DNA from: Bacteroidota bacterium
GTDB taxonomy: Bacteria > Bacteroidota > Ignavibacteria > Ignavibacteriales > Ignavibacteriaceae
NCBI GenBank assembly: GCA_022564295.1
Contig: JADFLR010000002.1
Location: 124,001-188,000, forward strand
Reading direction: 5' to 3'
Length of the DNA stretch: 64,000 bases
The notes under the pieces were generated by a model. That model ran no database searches and had not been told where the DNA came from. It saw only the letters and a list, made by a program, of their open reading frames with translations. This document shows positions 1-10,167 of the stretch, one piece after another. A program made the position numbers and the translations under genes. Numbering within the stretch: the first letter of the stretch is position 1; every line of letters begins with the position of its first letter.

Positions 1-1267
1 TACTTCCGTGATCGGTTGTAACAACAATTTTAACATTTTTCATTTTTGCAATCGCTCTAAAAGTTCCAAGCAAAGAAGAATGAGTAAACCAACTGTTAGT
101 TAATGAACGGTAGGCAGCTTCCTCAGGAGCAATTTCTTTAAGCAAAGCGGAATCAGAACGACCATGAGCAATCATATCTAAAAAGTTTACCACAACAGCC
201 ATTAGATTCAGATCCCGGTATGAAATTATGTTCTGCTCAAAATTCCTTCCTACATCAGGATCAATAATTTTTATATACTTCAGATCCTTTTTCAACTTAA
301 TTTTTTTTCTATCGAGCAGTAACTGAAGAAGCTCTTTTTCATATTTATTCATACTTCTTTCGTCATCATCTTTACCCTGCCAAAGTTCGGGGTAGTACTT
401 TTCTATTTCACTTGGAAACAATCCACTAAACAGAGAATTTCTTGCATAAGGTGTAGCAGTTGGAAGGATAGAATAATAATAATCCTTTTCAATATTGAAA
501 AGATCAATAAGATGTTTTTCCATTACCAACCATTGATCGAGGCGTAAACAATCGAGGACAAAATAAAATACTGTTACATTTTCATCAGCTAAATGGTTTA
601 GGACATATTTATCAGTGATCTCGGTGGTTAATGTCGGTGTATCAATATCGCCTTGTGAATTGATCCAATGAGTGTAATTTTTTTCAACAAATTTTGAAAA
701 CTCTTTGTTTGCTTCTTTCCTTTGATCAAACAATGTTTGCTTCAATCCAATTTCTGCATGCTTATCAAGTTCGAGATCCCAATCAACAAGCTTACGGTAA
801 ATATCAATCCACTCTGCGTAATCAAGCTTACCCATAAGTGCTTGTGAGATTTGGTTGAAATCCTGCAGGTAATCTTTGGCTGCATATTCCCCTGTAATTT
901 TTTTTCCTTCCAATATTTTTTTGCACACAAGCAATACCTGGCTCGGATTTACAGGTTTGGTCAGGTAATCGGTTATCTTACCGCCAATGGCTTCATCCAT
1001 AAGAGATTCTTCCTCGCTCTTTGTTATCATAACAACGGGAATATTCGGATTGATAGTTTTAATCTGGCTTAATGTTTCGAGACCGCCCATACCTGCCATC
1101 ATTTCATCTAAAAAAATCAGATCATAATTTTTTTCTTTAACAGAAGAAATTGCATCCTCGCCGTTTGTAGCGGTATCAACTTCATATCCTTTTTCTGATA
1201 AAAAAATTATATGGGATTTCAGAAGTTCTATTTCATCATCAACCCAAAGAAGTTTATTTGATTCCAT
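1..1267 (-). CDS. porX: PorX, T9SS response regulator with PglZ domain (partial)
   Basis: The gene starts at ATG 1265-1267 and is still open at the left edge, so 422 codons are visible and the C-terminus is missing. Residues 1-120 form a receiver domain with the acidic pair D10/D11, phospho-acceptor D54 in FLDEMM, and the conserved Lys in LTKPVNP. After a helical linker comes an alkaline-phosphatase-like PglZ domain: FYFVLDCLRLDQW carries the metal-binding Asp and the visible end reads TTDHGS, the family's DHG metal site. PorX is the regulator that activates type IX secretion with the sensor PorY in Porphyromonas and relatives. It lies 207 bp downstream of sprA on the same strand. PorY is not in the window. 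The family call is firm; the regulatory targets here are inferred. Confidence 0.93.
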   Translation of the reverse strand, partial: MESNKLLWVDDEIELLKSHIIFLSEKGYEVDTATNGEDAISSVKEKNYDLIFLDEMMAGMGGLETLSQIKTINPNIPVVMITKSEEESLMDEAIGGKITDYLTKPVNPSQVLLVCKKILEGKKITGEYAAKDYLQDFNQISQALMGKLDYAEWIDIYRKLVDWDLELDKHAEIGLKQTLFDQRKEANKEFSKFVEKNYTHWINSQGDIDTPTLTTEITDKYVLNHLADENVTVFYFVLDCLRLDQWLVMEKHLIDLFNIEKDYYYSILPTATPYARNSLFSGLFPSEIEKYYPELWQGKDDDERSMNKYEKELLQLLLDRKKIKLKKDLKYIKIIDPDVGRNFEQNIISYRDLNLMAVVVNFLDMIAHGRSDSALLKEIAPEEAAYRSLTNSWFTHSSLLGTFRAIAKMKNVKIVVTTDHGS

Positions 1268-1474
1268 AATCACTCAATTTTTTAATTTACATTAATTTCT
1301 ATATACTAATTTTCAAAACTTATAATTAAAAGAAAAGTAAAAATAAACTGGACTGAGTTAAAAACATACTCCTTGCAATCAGTCAAAAAATTTTTACCGT
1401 ATTTATGAAAACAAATTAACAATTAGCGTTCTTTTAAATTGTCTTCTAATAATCATCATGCTTAAAAAAATCAC

Positions 1475-4400
1475 TTATTGAATTACAATATTTACATCCA
1501 GCCCGGCTTCGTTTGTTGTAGTCGGTGGAATTCTTGCTGCACCTTCGGGTTCTACTGTAGATCGTTTAAAGAAAATTGAGAGAGTTACTTTTGAACTTAT
1601 AGTATATCTTATTCGTGGTTCAATCGTGGTTCGTGTGGTGCCGTCCTGCGGAATTCCAACTTCATTAAAATTATTCATTTCATACCTTACAACAGAGTTT
1701 TGTGTTAATGTGTACGCCAGAGTAAACTCAATATCATTTTTCAAAGATAAGCCGAATAATGGAAGTTCGAAACCCGATTTAGAATAACTTGCAGTGAAAC
1801 CAATATCTTTTGAGAACGATTCAGTAATATTTGTAGTGGTTATACCTAAATTGAAACTGCTTCTTGTAGAATACTTAATGTTTCCGGATAAGTTACCGCC
1901 CCACAATTTCCCAAAGGTCATATTTAGACCAACGAGCGGAGTAAAACCATAATCAATTTTTTGTGTTTGTATTTCTTCTTTCCTGTCACTAGTAAGCTTC
2001 CAGCCTTCAGTATAGCTGGAATTGTAAGAATGCTCCAGAGATACTCTTTCGGTAAATGCTTTAAAGATTGGGAATTTTTCCAAACCATCCCAGGTTATTC
2101 GCCAGTTTGCTCGCGGCATATATTTAGCAACTTCTGAAAAAAATGGGGAAGTTCTTGCCCATGCTAATGTTTCAAATCCCTCTATAAATGCATTCGATAA
2201 ACTCTTTCTCGGATCCTCAGCATTAGGATTATACAACTCATTAACTTTTTTAATTCCCGTATTGAAAAATGGCAGAGGCAGACTAAGGAAAGATCTATTT
2301 AAATTCCCTGTTGATGTGATATTAGAAATAAACAAATTGCCTTCAGCATCTCTTGTTAAAGTTGTATTTTTATTCACACCCCAGCCCACTTTCCAGCTCA
2401 CATTAATTTTCGCTCCTTCCCATAAAGGGCGCGAAGTTTTAAAGTCGAAAGTATTTTTATCCGAAAATCTATCACCGATATTTGTGTTGGGCTCATTTGC
2501 TCGTGGACCTACATCCTGGCTTAAACCTACCATGAAAGCTCTTGACGGCCCATTCAAAGGATTGAATGAAATTCCCCAGAAATTTGAAAAACCGGTACCC
2601 GTACTCAACAAACCAGATTTAGACAAGCTGTTACTATTTGTAAAGTTAAATGTGAAATTATCATAATCAAAAAACAATGCTTTAATTGTAAGTTTTAACA
2701 ATGTGAAAGCCCTTGATAAAACTGGTGGTTTTTGGTCGGAACTAACAACCAAAGAATCTAAATTGGCATCCGTACTATCAATTTTATTTCCATCATTATC
2801 ACCGAAATCTTCAAGTCCTTTATTTCGTCCTCTCGTAAGATTATTTGTTTGATTATTATCATTTTTACCTGGAGTTCCAAAGAGTGGTTCAGTAAGAGAT
2901 TTCCATCTCAATATTAAACCTGCACTACTCCTACTCGAAAAACCTGCACTTCTACCAAGGATATCCTGTCTAAGATCATTATCCCATCTATAATTAACTG
3001 AATAACCAGCGGTAATTGTAAAGTACCTGTTTATATTCCAAAGCGAAGGTAATCTTGGATTTAACCTAATATCGAATGATTGTTGATAAAGAAAATCTTT
3101 ACCAAATCCTGCTCCACCAAAAATATCACTCCAAATCTCATCTTCAGTCCGGTCCTGATCATTATTATCAACTAGAAGATAAGCTAATGATGAATTGATA
3201 TTAACATTGTAAGTTGTGCTTATATTAAGTAATCCACCGTCAGTCAGTCTCCACGCAAAGTTAAATCCTCTTGTAGCAGTGAAGTCACGCGAAACAACTT
3301 CGTTTGGCTGAATGTTACCGGTTGCACGTGTTGTCCTGCTATTACGGTTCCGTTTTGCTGTTACATTTACCGAAAAGTTTTGAGGAGTAAAATAAATTTT
3401 CGAATCTCTATAATCTTTGAATAATGCAAACAGCCATCCGATGACCGGGAATTTTGATGGTTGTATATATAAATCGGGGCTGAACGAAATACCGTAATTC
3501 ATGTTCACATTCCATAACCAGTTATTACTTTGCTGAATGGTTGGGCTGCGTCTAAAAGAATTGTTATAACTAACTCCGAACGAAAGTGCGTTAAATGAAT
3601 CTCTGATGTACCAAAGATTAGTTGGAATAACCAGTTTAATATTTGATGCTGAAACTGTGTTGGAAACGTTTAATGTTTGCGTTTCTGAAATAAATTCATC
3701 TGGGGTTTTTTGTTGTATGTTTTCCAAAGTATCGGGCGGAGCAATACCCAATTGTTTGGCAGCTTCATCAACCCTAACATCTGTACCAGGAATGTATAAT
3801 GGTTTACCAATTGATTCAGTATGCGAATAAATTATTTTAAGATTACTCTGTGGCATATTGAACGGCACTAGTTTAAGCACATTTAAATTCGTAGACACTG
3901 TCCAATTCACGTTCTCAGCTCTGGATCCAAACCGATCCGATAGTTTATGGAAATAAGGATTCGTCTCACGTAGATTAGCATTAACAGTCATTAAGTCAGC
4001 AATTTTTAGTGAGGCGGAGATACCGTACGCCCAGCCGGGTGTATCTTCAGCACCAATAACTCTAAGTTCATTAACCCATACTTCACCCGAGAGCGGACCG
4101 GGATTAAAACCATTATCAAGATTAACTATTCCAACGGTTAAAAACTTTACGGATATTAATGTGGGATTTCCTTTCAGTTGATAGAAATGATCGGGTTTCC
4201 CGAGAACAGGTTTTTTAACGACCTGGCTTGATGAATCTCTGGCTAACTGTTTAATTGCTGTTAATTCATCAAATTTAATTGAAATACTATTCCAACCGTT
4301 ACCGACCGGCTGACGATACTCATAATAGTTGTTTGTGTCTGTACCAAACCTAAAGAAAACTTCCGATGAGAACTCTCCGGTTTCAGGGTCGTTATACGCA

Positions 4401-7400
4401 ATGGATGTGGGATTATTATCCTCATCTCCATGTATAAAAAGTTTCATTTCATTGTAGTTAAAAACATCGAGAGGGCGGAATAAATATTTTATGGCTTCAC
4501 GCGATTCACCATCTTCTAAATCGGTTAGTATTAAATTTAATGACTGTTCATTTTTAAAAATTTCTTCATCAGGTCTTGTTCTGTCTCTCTCGCGAAATAC
4601 ACCGGGAGGACTTGTGTAATCAGAGTTTTCTTCCTGACTTACAACTGATATAGAAAGAACTGAATCTTCTGGATCAGGTTTTTGCCATTGGCTTCCTACA
4701 AGGTTAAACTCAGTTATTTGAACATGTATCTCTTCCGATACTCCTGCAAAAAAGAATCTGATTGTTTCAACATTTGATAAACCTGCATTACCAAAATTTA
4801 ACAATGTGTCTTTAAGCGGAATACGATATAAATACCAACCCGCAGGAGTAAATCCGCCACCGGAAATAAACGGATTATTCGCGGCAACAGTATCGAGTTT
4901 GATCTCATATCGGAAATAACTGTTAACAAGATCCACATTTCCATTCCGGTTCAAATCTTCAGTATCCGGTAATCGACCAACGTCAGTAAGAACAGCATTT
5001 CCTTCAGTACCATTTATTTTATAATAATTCATAGGATCAATACTTGAAGTTTGAGAGAGAACAAAATTATCTCCCGAAGGATCAGCCCTGTCGCGTGCAT
5101 CAGGAAAGTTAGCTCGTTCCTGTGCATCAAATAAAGTATCCAATCCTGTATCTTCACCTTCATCAATAGCATCGTTAAAGTTTTTATCTTCAGTGTTTAA
5201 TCTGTTATCGGGTATTACGTCCTCACTAATTAATCCTAGATCCAGGAACAAACTTGCATTTTCAGGAGCATTCTGAATTCGCATCCAGAATTCCACAAAT
5301 TCTATATTCTGTTCAATCAGGTTATTAGCCGTAGATGAGAGAAGTCGCTGTGTACCTCCCCATCGCTTGTCGGGAGAAATGCCATCAGCCGGGTCCCAGT
5401 TAAATGTACCGATTGAATCCGGTAAATAAACAAAATCGAGGACTGTAATTTGCTGATCTGATCTCCCCACCTGTCTATTTCCGCCAAATATTTCATCTAC
5501 AGTAACGATAGCTGGTGTTATGTTGTACCAGAAACTTTTCGCTTTATAGTTCATCATCTGACTTTTGGCTAATCCTTCCAAACCCGGAACGAGATCCGGT
5601 GGACTTAAATCTTTCCATCCCGTATAACCAATACCAATTGGGATCGTTTTCTTTGCTCCTTCAAAGTCATCGATATAAGCAATACTTTTACCTTCATCCG
5701 ATGCTATTGTACTTTTCTTTGTATTCGGATCGGGACTCATATATGCATATTCGCCATTAAAATTAAAAGTTGACATTTCTCTCGTAGAGATGAAAGTATC
5801 CATTAGTTTTGTTAGAAAAGGAAGTTCGCCGGAAGTTTTGAAATCAGCACCTATTATGGTATTACTTAGCGGTTCTTCACCAATTCTCACTTTATCACTA
5901 AGGGTCTGCTGATTAAGATTCATTACTGTAAAGCCCAGTGTAGTCTTATCAGAAAAATCATATATACCACGAGCACCAAGCAACGTTTTTGATGCAAGCT
6001 GGAAAAGATCATTCTGCTCATAAGTGATTCTTAAATCTGCTCCAGGCACCAGAGCCGCATCATTTCGTATCGTAAGCTGCCCGATTGTGTAATCAACCAC
6101 ATAATCAACACCAGCAGTTAATTCTCTTCCATCGAGAAGTACGCGCACAGAATTTTCAACAACATTAAATCCAAGTTGATAGGTAGCTGTAACATCACCG
6201 GTTTGTTTTCCAGTCATCAGCCATTTATCGCTTATCTTATCCTGCCTTGCAAATGTTTTTGTTGTATCATAAATCAATTGATATCTAAAATCTTCTAAAC
6301 CTTCAGGAATGCTGCTACCAAAAGGTTCAAGCCACGGAAAAACTATTTCGCCCGTTTCAGGAAAAATTGTAAAACCGGGTCTCCAGTCAAAAACATCATC
6401 AGGATTAGGGTTTCCACCTTCGCCCTGCTGATCCAACCCAAAAGCATTTAGTAATTTAATATTTCCGCCTTCGGTTTGTAATTCATCTGTTGGTTCCTGT
6501 CCAACCACTTCATACTTTATTCTGAAATCAAAACCTTGTTTTTTAATGTTTCTGCTTCCGGTGGGATAGATATTTTTCAATTTTAATTGCCATGCATCTG
6601 CAAACTGAGGTTGAAGGTTCCTCGGCTTAACTAATTTTAATACAATAAATGTATCTTGCGTTGCAGCGATAAATTCACCATACGTTACATTTGCACTTCC
6701 TTGCTTAAATGAGATTGCAATAACATCCTGATCTTGGATTGAAGTTTTAAAGGAAATAAAACCTGTTTCAGAATGCAGATTATAATCCAACCCCTGAGTT
6801 AATAACTGAAACCGTCCCGTTTCCTCTTTTCCTAATATGGGATTATCAATCGCTTCTCTTAAAGAATCAGGGTATTTACTCTCATTTGCTTGAAGAGGCT
6901 GAAGATCAATATATGCATTAGCAAATCTTTCCTTGGATTTATCGGATGTTATAACATTAATGGATTTCCAAACTTCTATCTCATTTACAAATAAGATGTT
7001 ATTTACCTGTGCGGGAATTTCGAAAAAGTAGTTTGTAAAAAGTGCACTGTCAGCGTAATCTGAATGAATAAAATAATGGTTCTCTGAATAATCATAAGCC
7101 CTTTTTTGGTATTCCTGAGAAGTTGCTCCCCCGGAAACCGAAACTTCTTTTGTCTCACCCTTTTTCTGGCTGGCAATTGCAGTTAGACGGAATGGACCAA
7201 GTTTAAATTTTGTTTTTATTCCAAATAATGCTTCTGCACCACCGATAAGCGGAGCGGTTTGCATCGATACGTTTCCCGCTTCAATGCTCTGGATTATTTC
7301 ATCTTCATAACCTGTATATTTAATCTTAAGCTGATTTTCAAACTGGAAAGTTCTTTCTGTATTCCAGTCAGCTGAGATATTAAGTTTATCACCAATAGTA

Positions 7401-8317
7401 CCATTTACATTTATCTGAACCTGTTGTTTAAAATCAGGTTCATTCCTCGTATTGCCGAGTCTTGATGCAGTAACGCCTTCTGTAGTTTCATTCCTCCATG
7501 CACCATGAATTTGTACGGCACCGCCAATTTTCAAACTAATCTTTGGTTCACCAAAAATACTTAACACTCCAACTTTTGGCAGTGGTATTTCAAAATCGGT
7601 TAAGCTTGTTATTAGTTCGCCTAGGCCCAGTTTTGAGCTTCGAAGATCGTATTTATAGCCGAGTTCTTCCCAGTTTTTACGTTCATTAATTGCGAGTTTT
7701 GCTTCAACATAATCTTCAATAGGTATTTTCAAAAGAATTTTTGTATCCCGCCCCGAAATTTTTTCACGTATTTCAACAATCTTTCCGGTTGAATCAATGT
7801 TTACTGTTCGCTGAACAAACATTACGGAGGGAGTAACAAAAAACTTAGATTGCTTTTTCTCATCAAGCTGAACGTAAGGTACATCTTCCCTTGTATAACG
7901 AAAGTATTCCACACGGTTCGTTGAATCTATTTCTCTCCAATCAACTTTTATAGTATCGGTGGCGAATGTAGAATCAATATTAAGAGTTGAATCGCTGCTG
8001 AATGTTGAATCACTTCCAACTATGGTCGAATCAAGAAAGGAAGATTTTTCTTCGCCGGAATCAGGCGGAAAGATAATATTATCTAGTTGGCTAATGGCAT
8101 GGTCTGAATCATTTTCCGGTTCGGATATGATCAGTTCTGCAGGTTGAGTATTTACTCGATTAATTTCCGGGTTGTTTGCTGCATATAACATATCCAGCCA
8201 CATCGCTCTATTGATCTGGGAATGATACGCAGGGCTGATACCAAGGTTTATTCCCGCATAGAATACAACCATTGCAAACATCGATATGCGGGATAATTCC
8301 CGGATAAGATTTACCAT
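1475..8317 (-). CDS. sprA: SprA/Sov, T9SS outer-membrane translocon
   Basis: This 2280-residue protein begins with a basic, hydrophobic export segment (about residues 1-28) and a Ser/Asp/Thr-rich linker (about 85-125). The rest alternates aromatic residues in the manner of an outer-membrane barrel. Length, single-gene organisation and segments such as IAYIDDFEGAKKTIPIG and the C-terminal strands ending VNIVIQ fit SprA (Flavobacterium) and Sov (Porphyromonas), the very large barrel through which T9SS substrates cross the outer membrane. A short acidic Asp/Asn-rich stretch near residues 1035-1060 resembles a calcium-binding loop. porX lies downstream. There is no internal stop or frameshift. 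The upstream 268 bp contain no gene and probably the promoter. Confidence 0.95.
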   Translation of the reverse strand: MVNLIRELSRISMFAMVVFYAGINLGISPAYHSQINRAMWLDMLYAANNPEINRVNTQPAELIISEPENDSDHAISQLDNIIFPPDSGEEKSSFLDSTIVGSDSTFSSDSTLNIDSTFATDTIKVDWREIDSTNRVEYFRYTREDVPYVQLDEKKQSKFFVTPSVMFVQRTVNIDSTGKIVEIREKISGRDTKILLKIPIEDYVEAKLAINERKNWEELGYKYDLRSSKLGLGELITSLTDFEIPLPKVGVLSIFGEPKISLKIGGAVQIHGAWRNETTEGVTASRLGNTRNEPDFKQQVQINVNGTIGDKLNISADWNTERTFQFENQLKIKYTGYEDEIIQSIEAGNVSMQTAPLIGGAEALFGIKTKFKLGPFRLTAIASQKKGETKEVSVSGGATSQEYQKRAYDYSENHYFIHSDYADSALFTNYFFEIPAQVNNILFVNEIEVWKSINVITSDKSKERFANAYIDLQPLQANESKYPDSLREAIDNPILGKEETGRFQLLTQGLDYNLHSETGFISFKTSIQDQDVIAISFKQGSANVTYGEFIAATQDTFIVLKLVKPRNLQPQFADAWQLKLKNIYPTGSRNIKKQGFDFRIKYEVVGQEPTDELQTEGGNIKLLNAFGLDQQGEGGNPNPDDVFDWRPGFTIFPETGEIVFPWLEPFGSSIPEGLEDFRYQLIYDTTKTFARQDKISDKWLMTGKQTGDVTATYQLGFNVVENSVRVLLDGRELTAGVDYVVDYTIGQLTIRNDAALVPGADLRITYEQNDLFQLASKTLLGARGIYDFSDKTTLGFTVMNLNQQTLSDKVRIGEEPLSNTIIGADFKTSGELPFLTKLMDTFISTREMSTFNFNGEYAYMSPDPNTKKSTIASDEGKSIAYIDDFEGAKKTIPIGIGYTGWKDLSPPDLVPGLEGLAKSQMMNYKAKSFWYNITPAIVTVDEIFGGNRQVGRSDQQITVLDFVYLPDSIGTFNWDPADGISPDKRWGGTQRLLSSTANNLIEQNIEFVEFWMRIQNAPENASLFLDLGLISEDVIPDNRLNTEDKNFNDAIDEGEDTGLDTLFDAQERANFPDARDRADPSGDNFVLSQTSSIDPMNYYKINGTEGNAVLTDVGRLPDTEDLNRNGNVDLVNSYFRYEIKLDTVAANNPFISGGGFTPAGWYLYRIPLKDTLLNFGNAGLSNVETIRFFFAGVSEEIHVQITEFNLVGSQWQKPDPEDSVLSISVVSQEENSDYTSPPGVFRERDRTRPDEEIFKNEQSLNLILTDLEDGESREAIKYLFRPLDVFNYNEMKLFIHGDEDNNPTSIAYNDPETGEFSSEVFFRFGTDTNNYYEYRQPVGNGWNSISIKFDELTAIKQLARDSSSQVVKKPVLGKPDHFYQLKGNPTLISVKFLTVGIVNLDNGFNPGPLSGEVWVNELRVIGAEDTPGWAYGISASLKIADLMTVNANLRETNPYFHKLSDRFGSRAENVNWTVSTNLNVLKLVPFNMPQSNLKIIYSHTESIGKPLYIPGTDVRVDEAAKQLGIAPPDTLENIQQKTPDEFISETQTLNVSNTVSASNIKLVIPTNLWYIRDSFNALSFGVSYNNSFRRSPTIQQSNNWLWNVNMNYGISFSPDLYIQPSKFPVIGWLFALFKDYRDSKIYFTPQNFSVNVTAKRNRNSRTTRATGNIQPNEVVSRDFTATRGFNFAWRLTDGGLLNISTTYNVNINSSLAYLLVDNNDQDRTEDEIWSDIFGGAGFGKDFLYQQSFDIRLNPRLPSLWNINRYFTITAGYSVNYRWDNDLRQDILGRSAGFSSRSSAGLILRWKSLTEPLFGTPGKNDNNQTNNLTRGRNKGLEDFGDNDGNKIDSTDANLDSLVVSSDQKPPVLSRAFTLLKLTIKALFFDYDNFTFNFTNSNSLSKSGLLSTGTGFSNFWGISFNPLNGPSRAFMVGLSQDVGPRANEPNTNIGDRFSDKNTFDFKTSRPLWEGAKINVSWKVGWGVNKNTTLTRDAEGNLFISNITSTGNLNRSFLSLPLPFFNTGIKKVNELYNPNAEDPRKSLSNAFIEGFETLAWARTSPFFSEVAKYMPRANWRITWDGLEKFPIFKAFTERVSLEHSYNSSYTEGWKLTSDRKEEIQTQKIDYGFTPLVGLNMTFGKLWGGNLSGNIKYSTRSSFNLGITTTNITESFSKDIGFTASYSKSGFELPLFGLSLKNDIEFTLAYTLTQNSVVRYEMNNFNEVGIPQDGTTRTTIEPRIRYTISSKVTLSIFFKRSTVEPEGAARIPPTTTNEAGLDVNIVIQ

Positions 8318-8584
8318 TTTATGTTTAATATAATTCCCTAAAGGAATGTTTCACATTACTAGAATTTTAGAAAAGTAATAATCTCTCGATAGGAACTCCT
8401 TATAATTTATTTTTTAGTGAAAAAATTTAGATAATAATTCTTTTATTTTCAACAAGTGTACCATACAATTATTTATAATACAGCCTAAAATTAAAGGATA
8501 ATGGAGCAGGAATGAAGGTAATTTTTTTTCACTACTGTAATAGTGTACTCTAATTATATTGCCCCGAATAATTTATTATCATTG

Positions 8585-9091
8585 TTACAATTTAGCTAAC
8601 CTATAAATCAACTCCCTGAACTGCGGAAATGTTTTTATCAGTTCATCTCTTTTGCCTAATTCAAAATCGTTAAAATCAAAACCCGGCGCTACTGTACATC
8701 CAATTAATGCAAATGATTTTTTTTCTGATAATTCTGCTGCAAACCACGAATTATGTTTAATAACAGTTTGAAGAGATTCCCCTTTTTCAATGTTTCTGCC
8801 CAATAATATTTTGTTGAGATTTCCACCTTCATCAATCACATATACAACTATACTTGAACCATCATAAAAATGCCATTGCTCATCAGATCTTAATCTGTGA
8901 AAGTTTGAAACTTGATTCCCTTCCAGCAAGAAATATATTGATGTAGAAAAATTTCGTGATGATTTATATCTCATTGGCAGATTCTCTGGTAATATTATTT
9001 CACCTGCACGATAAATCTCTTTGTAATAACCTCCTTCGGGATGGGGTTTTAGTTGTAGTTTTTCTATGTATTGTTTTACTTTCTGATTCAT
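8585..9091 (-). CDS. Cupin_5 (DUF985) family protein
   Basis: The 168-residue protein starts with a short helix and then the family signature HPEGGYYKEIYRA (about 17-29). STSIYFLLEG and the HRLRSDEQWHFYDGS block supply the cupin metal-site His/Glu residues, and ALIGCTVAPGFDFNDFELG closes the fold. This is the DUF985/Cupin_5 family, a small beta-barrel group of unsettled enzymatic role; some members are annotated as sugar-modifying. It appears to be a single gene. A 9-bp-stem hairpin lies 33 bp upstream of its start. The family call is confident, the function is open. Confidence 0.88.
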   Translation of the reverse strand: MNQKVKQYIEKLQLKPHPEGGYYKEIYRAGEIILPENLPMRYKSSRNFSTSIYFLLEGNQVSNFHRLRSDEQWHFYDGSSIVVYVIDEGGNLNKILLGRNIEKGESLQTVIKHNSWFAAELSEKKSFALIGCTVAPGFDFNDFELGKRDELIKTFPQFRELIYRLAKL

Positions 9092-9123
9092 TTAAGCGTT
9101 GAGAATATTTATATGGAATGTAG

Positions 9124-9145
9124 TTTTACCTGTTAGCAGGTAAAA
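9124..9145. other. perfect 9-bp hairpin upstream of the cupin gene
   Basis: ttttacctg and caggtaaaa form a perfect inverted repeat separated by ttag. It lies between the small protein gene ending at 9297 and the cupin gene starting at 9091. No T-run follows on the minus strand, so a simple intrinsic terminator is unlikely. It could be an operator or a 5' UTR hairpin. The function is unknown. Confidence 0.45.
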
Positions 9146-9296
9146 TAAGTAAAAGATCAAATGATTTGAATTGAAGTTTCTCAGACGGAACTTAGTGAAA
9201 TAGAGATTAATTATATTCAATAAAAAATTTATCCATCCGTTAAAAAAACCAGAGTCCGTAACTGGAAATATTTCATTAAGTAATTTCGCAATCACA

Positions 9297-9527
9297 TCAT
9301 TGATATACGGCTATAATTTTTTTTTCTAATTGTAAGGGTAGCTTTATAGGAATAAACCATTGGGAAGGATAAATGTAAGATTCTCCACTCTCATCAATTA
9401 TATGTAATTCATTTTCTAATTTGTTATTATTTTCTGCCGATACTAGATAAATTTTATATATTTCAAGAGAAGCCGGATACACGGAATTATTTACACAGAC
9501 AACAAATACATCCTTTTTTGCTTTCAT
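9297..9527 (-). CDS. small conserved protein with SH3-like look
   Basis: A 76-residue protein with the pattern FVVCVNN..ASLE..KIY, then IDESGESYIYPSQWFIPI and a LP..LEK tail. I recognise this as a common small conserved hypothetical that typically reads IDESGEDYLYP and is short enough to be a single beta-barrel domain. It has no signal peptide, no membrane segment and no assigned function. Its ATG is 6 bp downstream of the stop of a decayed gene at 9534-9762, so the two were probably co-transcribed; in other genomes I recall a similar pairing. Confidence 0.75.
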   Translation of the reverse strand: MKAKKDVFVVCVNNSVYPASLEIYKIYLVSAENNNKLENELHIIDESGESYIYPSQWFIPIKLPLQLEKKIIAVYQ

Positions 9528-9533
9528 GGTTCT

Positions 9534-9762
9534 TCAATTATATTTCTTAATTTTTAATTCTTTCCTTCAAATTCCGTGGCACTCATACCAATGAATTTCT
9601 ACATCTATGATTTTACCATCAAGCAAACGAATTGTTGAAGTTCCTTTTTTTTCTCCAGTTCTGACCACCGTAAATCTTAATTAATCTATGCAATTCTCTA
9701 ATACTCTCTCCAGAGGCAATTATGCTAATATTAGTAATTTCACTGATAACTGCAAAGTGCAT
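9534..9762 (-). pseudogene. decayed gene upstream of the 76-residue protein
   Basis: Reading minus from ATG 9762, the frame encodes RELHRLIKIYGGQNWRKK and then breaks at an A8 run (9645-9652). Removing one A restores a frame encoding GTSTIRLLDGKIIDVEIHW and then YECHGI, followed by TGA where GGA (Gly) would be expected, then RKELKIKKYN and a stop at 9534-9536. The DG..DVE.HWYE.HGI.RKE.KIK pattern is that of a conserved small protein family I recognise but cannot name with certainty (DUF6883-like). One frameshift plus one nonsense change indicates a pseudogene; the homopolymer indel alone could be a sequencing error. Confidence 0.6.
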
Positions 9763-9900
9763 TTATTGATCCAGAATTGTACCATTCTATATTTAAGATA
9801 ATCATAAAACGATTAAAAAATAAATAGAACAGGTCTAAAATGTATGTATTCTCGCTTGTCATTTTTTCTAATTCACTAGGAAAAATAGGAATATTATATA

Positions 9901-10067
9901 TTATGATACTGAAGTTACGCAAAATCGTAAAACTGCATTTCATGCTCGCGAAAGCGGGCACCCACTATGCAAAAATAAACGAAAAAATGGATTCCCACTT
10001 TCGTGGGAATGACAAACCTGGATCTTTTTTCTGTTAAAGGTGTTTTTGCGTAACTTCAGTTATGATA
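9901..10067. mobile_element. MITE-like element, 16-bp TIRs and 8-bp target duplication
   Basis: Perfect terminal inverted repeats ctgaagttacgcaaaa (9909-9924) and ttttgcgtaacttcag (10044-10059) bound a 151-bp core. The core is flanked directly by the 8-bp direct repeat ttatgata (9901-9908 and 10060-10067). Inside are two hairpins: gctcgc-gaaa-gcgggc (9944-9959) and attcccac-tttc-gtgggaat (9991-10010). No transposase is encoded, so this is a non-autonomous element mobilised in trans. The 8-bp duplication restricts the possible parent IS families, but I cannot assign one. It sits between the decayed gene and the M28 peptidase gene. Confidence 0.8.
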
Positions 10068-10167
10068 CAATAATTATTAATTTTTAGAATACAATTTAAA
10101 AAGAGAACTATTTTCGATAACATTCAATCTTAGAACTTGTGTAAAATAATATTAAGGAACGCACCAG

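Noticed and set aside
2262-2666. 134-codon plus-strand frame inside sprA
   Set aside because: Antisense to a continuous SprA reading with no family pattern.
9092-9295. Possible 67-residue hydrophobic protein between the cupin and the small protein genes
   Set aside because: Low-complexity AT-rich composition, no family pattern, and it spans the hairpin at 9124-9145.
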